Of a stretch of 64,000 nt of DNA, positions 62,701-64,000 are shown one piece after another. The notes below the pieces were generated by a model that saw only the letters and a list, made by a program, of their open reading frames with translations, had not been told where the DNA came from and ran no database searches. How positions within the stretch are numbered: the first letter of the stretch is position 1; each line of letters begins with the position of its first letter. Source of the stretch: Aestuariibacter sp. A3R04 (GTDB lineage: Bacteria > Pseudomonadota > Gammaproteobacteria > Enterobacterales > Alteromonadaceae). The position numbers and the translations under genes are program-made. The stretch spans positions 1 to 64,000 of the forward strand of contig NZ_JAHKQR010000003.1 in NCBI RefSeq assembly GCF_018860805.1, given 5' to 3'.

Positions 62701-64000
62701 ATGACAACACAAACGCGTACACAGTCTCTGCTTGTTGCATTGGGTGATGTGGTGGGGCAATCCCATTTACTTACCGATGCAGCGAAAAAACAACCTTATT
62801 GCAAAGGGTTTCGTTTTGGCTCCGGAGAAGCTCTGGCAGTAGTCAGGCCCGGTACGTTAGTAGAGATTTGGCGAGTGTTGTCGTTGTGTGTTGAGGCTGA
62901 TGTTGCCGTGATCATGCAGGCCGCAAACACAGGCCTAACTGGTGGTTCAACCCCAGACGGAAAAGATTATGACCGTCCACTGGTTATCATCAGTACAATG
63001 CGCATCGATGACATCCAACTGCTCGATGAAGGAAAGCAAATTGTTGGCCTGGCGGGCAGTACCCTGTTTGGTTTGGAAGACACCCTGGCGCCTTACGGGC
63101 GAGAACCCCATTCCGTTATTGGCTCTTCTTGCATTGGTGCATCCATTGTGGGAGGCATATGTAATAATTCCGGTGGTGCCCTGGTCAAACGGGGCCCAGC
63201 GTATACCGAAATGTCATTGTATGCGCAAATCGATGAGAACGGACAGTTAACTTTGGTGAACAACCTGGGCATAAAGCTTGGTGATACACCAGAAACTATC
63301 CTGTCCAACCTCGAAAACAAGGCATACACAGATGCAGATGTCGAATATCCGGAATTAAGGGCCTCTGACAACGAGTATGATCAACGGGTTCGCGATGTCG
63401 ATTCAGATACGCCGTCCCGGTTTAACAATGACGGACGCAGACTTCACGAAGCTTCTGGATGTGCGGGTAAACTGGCAGTTTTTGCCGTCCGTCTTGATAC
63501 CTTTCCTATTCCGGAGAAAAAGCAGGTGTTTTATGTGGGGTCCAATGACGCTGCCATGTTCACGAAAATTCGCCGGGATATTTTATCTACCTTTAAAAAT
63601 CTGCCTGATTCAGGTGAATATCTGCATCGCGATTGTTACGACGTGTCGAAAAAGTACGGAAAAGACATGTTCATTGTAATAAGTAAACTGGGCGCTAAGT
63701 TCATTCCCAAGTTGTTTGCCTTTAAGCGCAAGTTTGATGCTTTCACCGATAAACTCGGCTTTCTGCCGAATAAGATGTCTGACCGTGTAATGCAATATTT
63801 TAGCTATTTGTTCCCCAATCATTTGCCCGCACGAATGGAAGCGTATCGCGACAGGTATCAGCATCACTGGATTTTGGAAATGAGTAACGATGGGGTGGAT
63901 GAAGCCAGAGCATATCTCACGCAGTTTTTTAAAGACAACGAAGGTGATTTTTTTGAATGCACCGAAGAGGAAGCAGACAAGGCGATTTTGCATCGGTTTG
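62701..64000 (+). CDS. dld: Quinone-dependent D-lactate dehydrogenase, 5' part
   Basis: The gene is open from the ATG at 62701 (GAGAGAG ribosome site) to the window end, about 433 of the usual 570 or so residues. The FAD-binding signature is visible as MQAANTGLTGGSTPDG and SSCIGASIVGGICNNSGGAL. The second half (KKYGKDMFIVISKLG, HHWILEMSND) matches the membrane-association/cap domain of Dld. It oxidises D-lactate to pyruvate at the cytoplasmic membrane face and passes electrons to ubiquinone. The truncation is only the window edge. Confidence 0.95.
   Translation, partial: MTTQTRTQSLLVALGDVVGQSHLLTDAAKKQPYCKGFRFGSGEALAVVRPGTLVEIWRVLSLCVEADVAVIMQAANTGLTGGSTPDGKDYDRPLVIISTMRIDDIQLLDEGKQIVGLAGSTLFGLEDTLAPYGREPHSVIGSSCIGASIVGGICNNSGGALVKRGPAYTEMSLYAQIDENGQLTLVNNLGIKLGDTPETILSNLENKAYTDADVEYPELRASDNEYDQRVRDVDSDTPSRFNNDGRRLHEASGCAGKLAVFAVRLDTFPIPEKKQVFYVGSNDAAMFTKIRRDILSTFKNLPDSGEYLHRDCYDVSKKYGKDMFIVISKLGAKFIPKLFAFKRKFDAFTDKLGFLPNKMSDRVMQYFSYLFPNHLPARMEAYRDRYQHHWILEMSNDGVDEARAYLTQFFKDNEGDFFECTEEEADKAILHRF

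Overview
The window looks like a chromosomal segment of a marine gammaproteobacterium, most likely of the Alteromonadales (Alteromonadaceae-like). The reasons are the cytochrome bo operon, the many TonB-dependent receptors and GGDEF/EAL proteins, a PolB-type DNA polymerase II, a DEAD-box/cold-shock pair, and a strong organosulfur theme. This placement is inferred from gene content and was not tested by a search. I saw no tRNA, complete rRNA, CRISPR array, insertion sequence or prophage.

Layout. 0.2-5 kb: a PAS-GGDEF cyclase, then a winged-helix/nSTAND-NTPase/TPR regulator coupled by ATGA to a small DP-EP-like protein. 5-18 kb: one long minus-strand block running MCP-like protein, CheY, CheA, CheR, CheD, CheB, receiver protein, CheC-type phosphatase, histidine kinase, TPR-GGDEF cyclase, DNA polymerase II. 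It has no cheW or cheZ. 18-24.4 kb: a LysR regulator divergent from a TonB receptor, TauE-type exporter and Tat-exported aminotransferase operon. 24.3-28.1 kb: an EEP phosphodiesterase overlapping a phospholipase D/VTT fusion, then a phosphopantetheinyl transferase.

28.2-41.5 kb is the most striking region. A minus-strand operon encodes an aldo/keto reductase, a TauD-like 2-oxoglutarate dioxygenase, a YeiH-type exporter, a periplasmic molybdenum sulfite dehydrogenase and its c-type cytochrome. Next to it lie a GntR/UTRA regulator, a TauE exporter, a cytoplasmic GH31 glycosidase, a sodium/sugar symporter and a TonB receptor. A palindrome close to TCTTATATAAGA occurs before every one of these transcription units. 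The parsimonious reading is a complete, GntR-controlled pathway for a sulfonated glycoside, most likely sulfoquinovosides. Uptake would use the TonB receptor and symporter, GH31 would release the sugar, the dioxygenase would remove sulfite, the reductase would make glucose, and sulfite would be exported and oxidised to sulfate in the periplasm.

41.5-50.8 kb: a small outer-membrane protein, cyoABCDE with a small membrane protein in front and a perfect FNR-type box upstream, then asd and a DUF547 protein. 51-56 kb: an HxlR regulator, a cysteine-synthase-like enzyme, and two cupin DMSP-lyase homologues, one cytoplasmic (DddQ/DddL-like) and one exported (DddY). These flank an unrecognised membrane protein. 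56-64 kb: a PagL lipid A deacylase, a porin / small binding protein / GGDEF-EAL group, a cold-shock protein, an RhlE-like helicase, and the 5' part of dld running off the window end.
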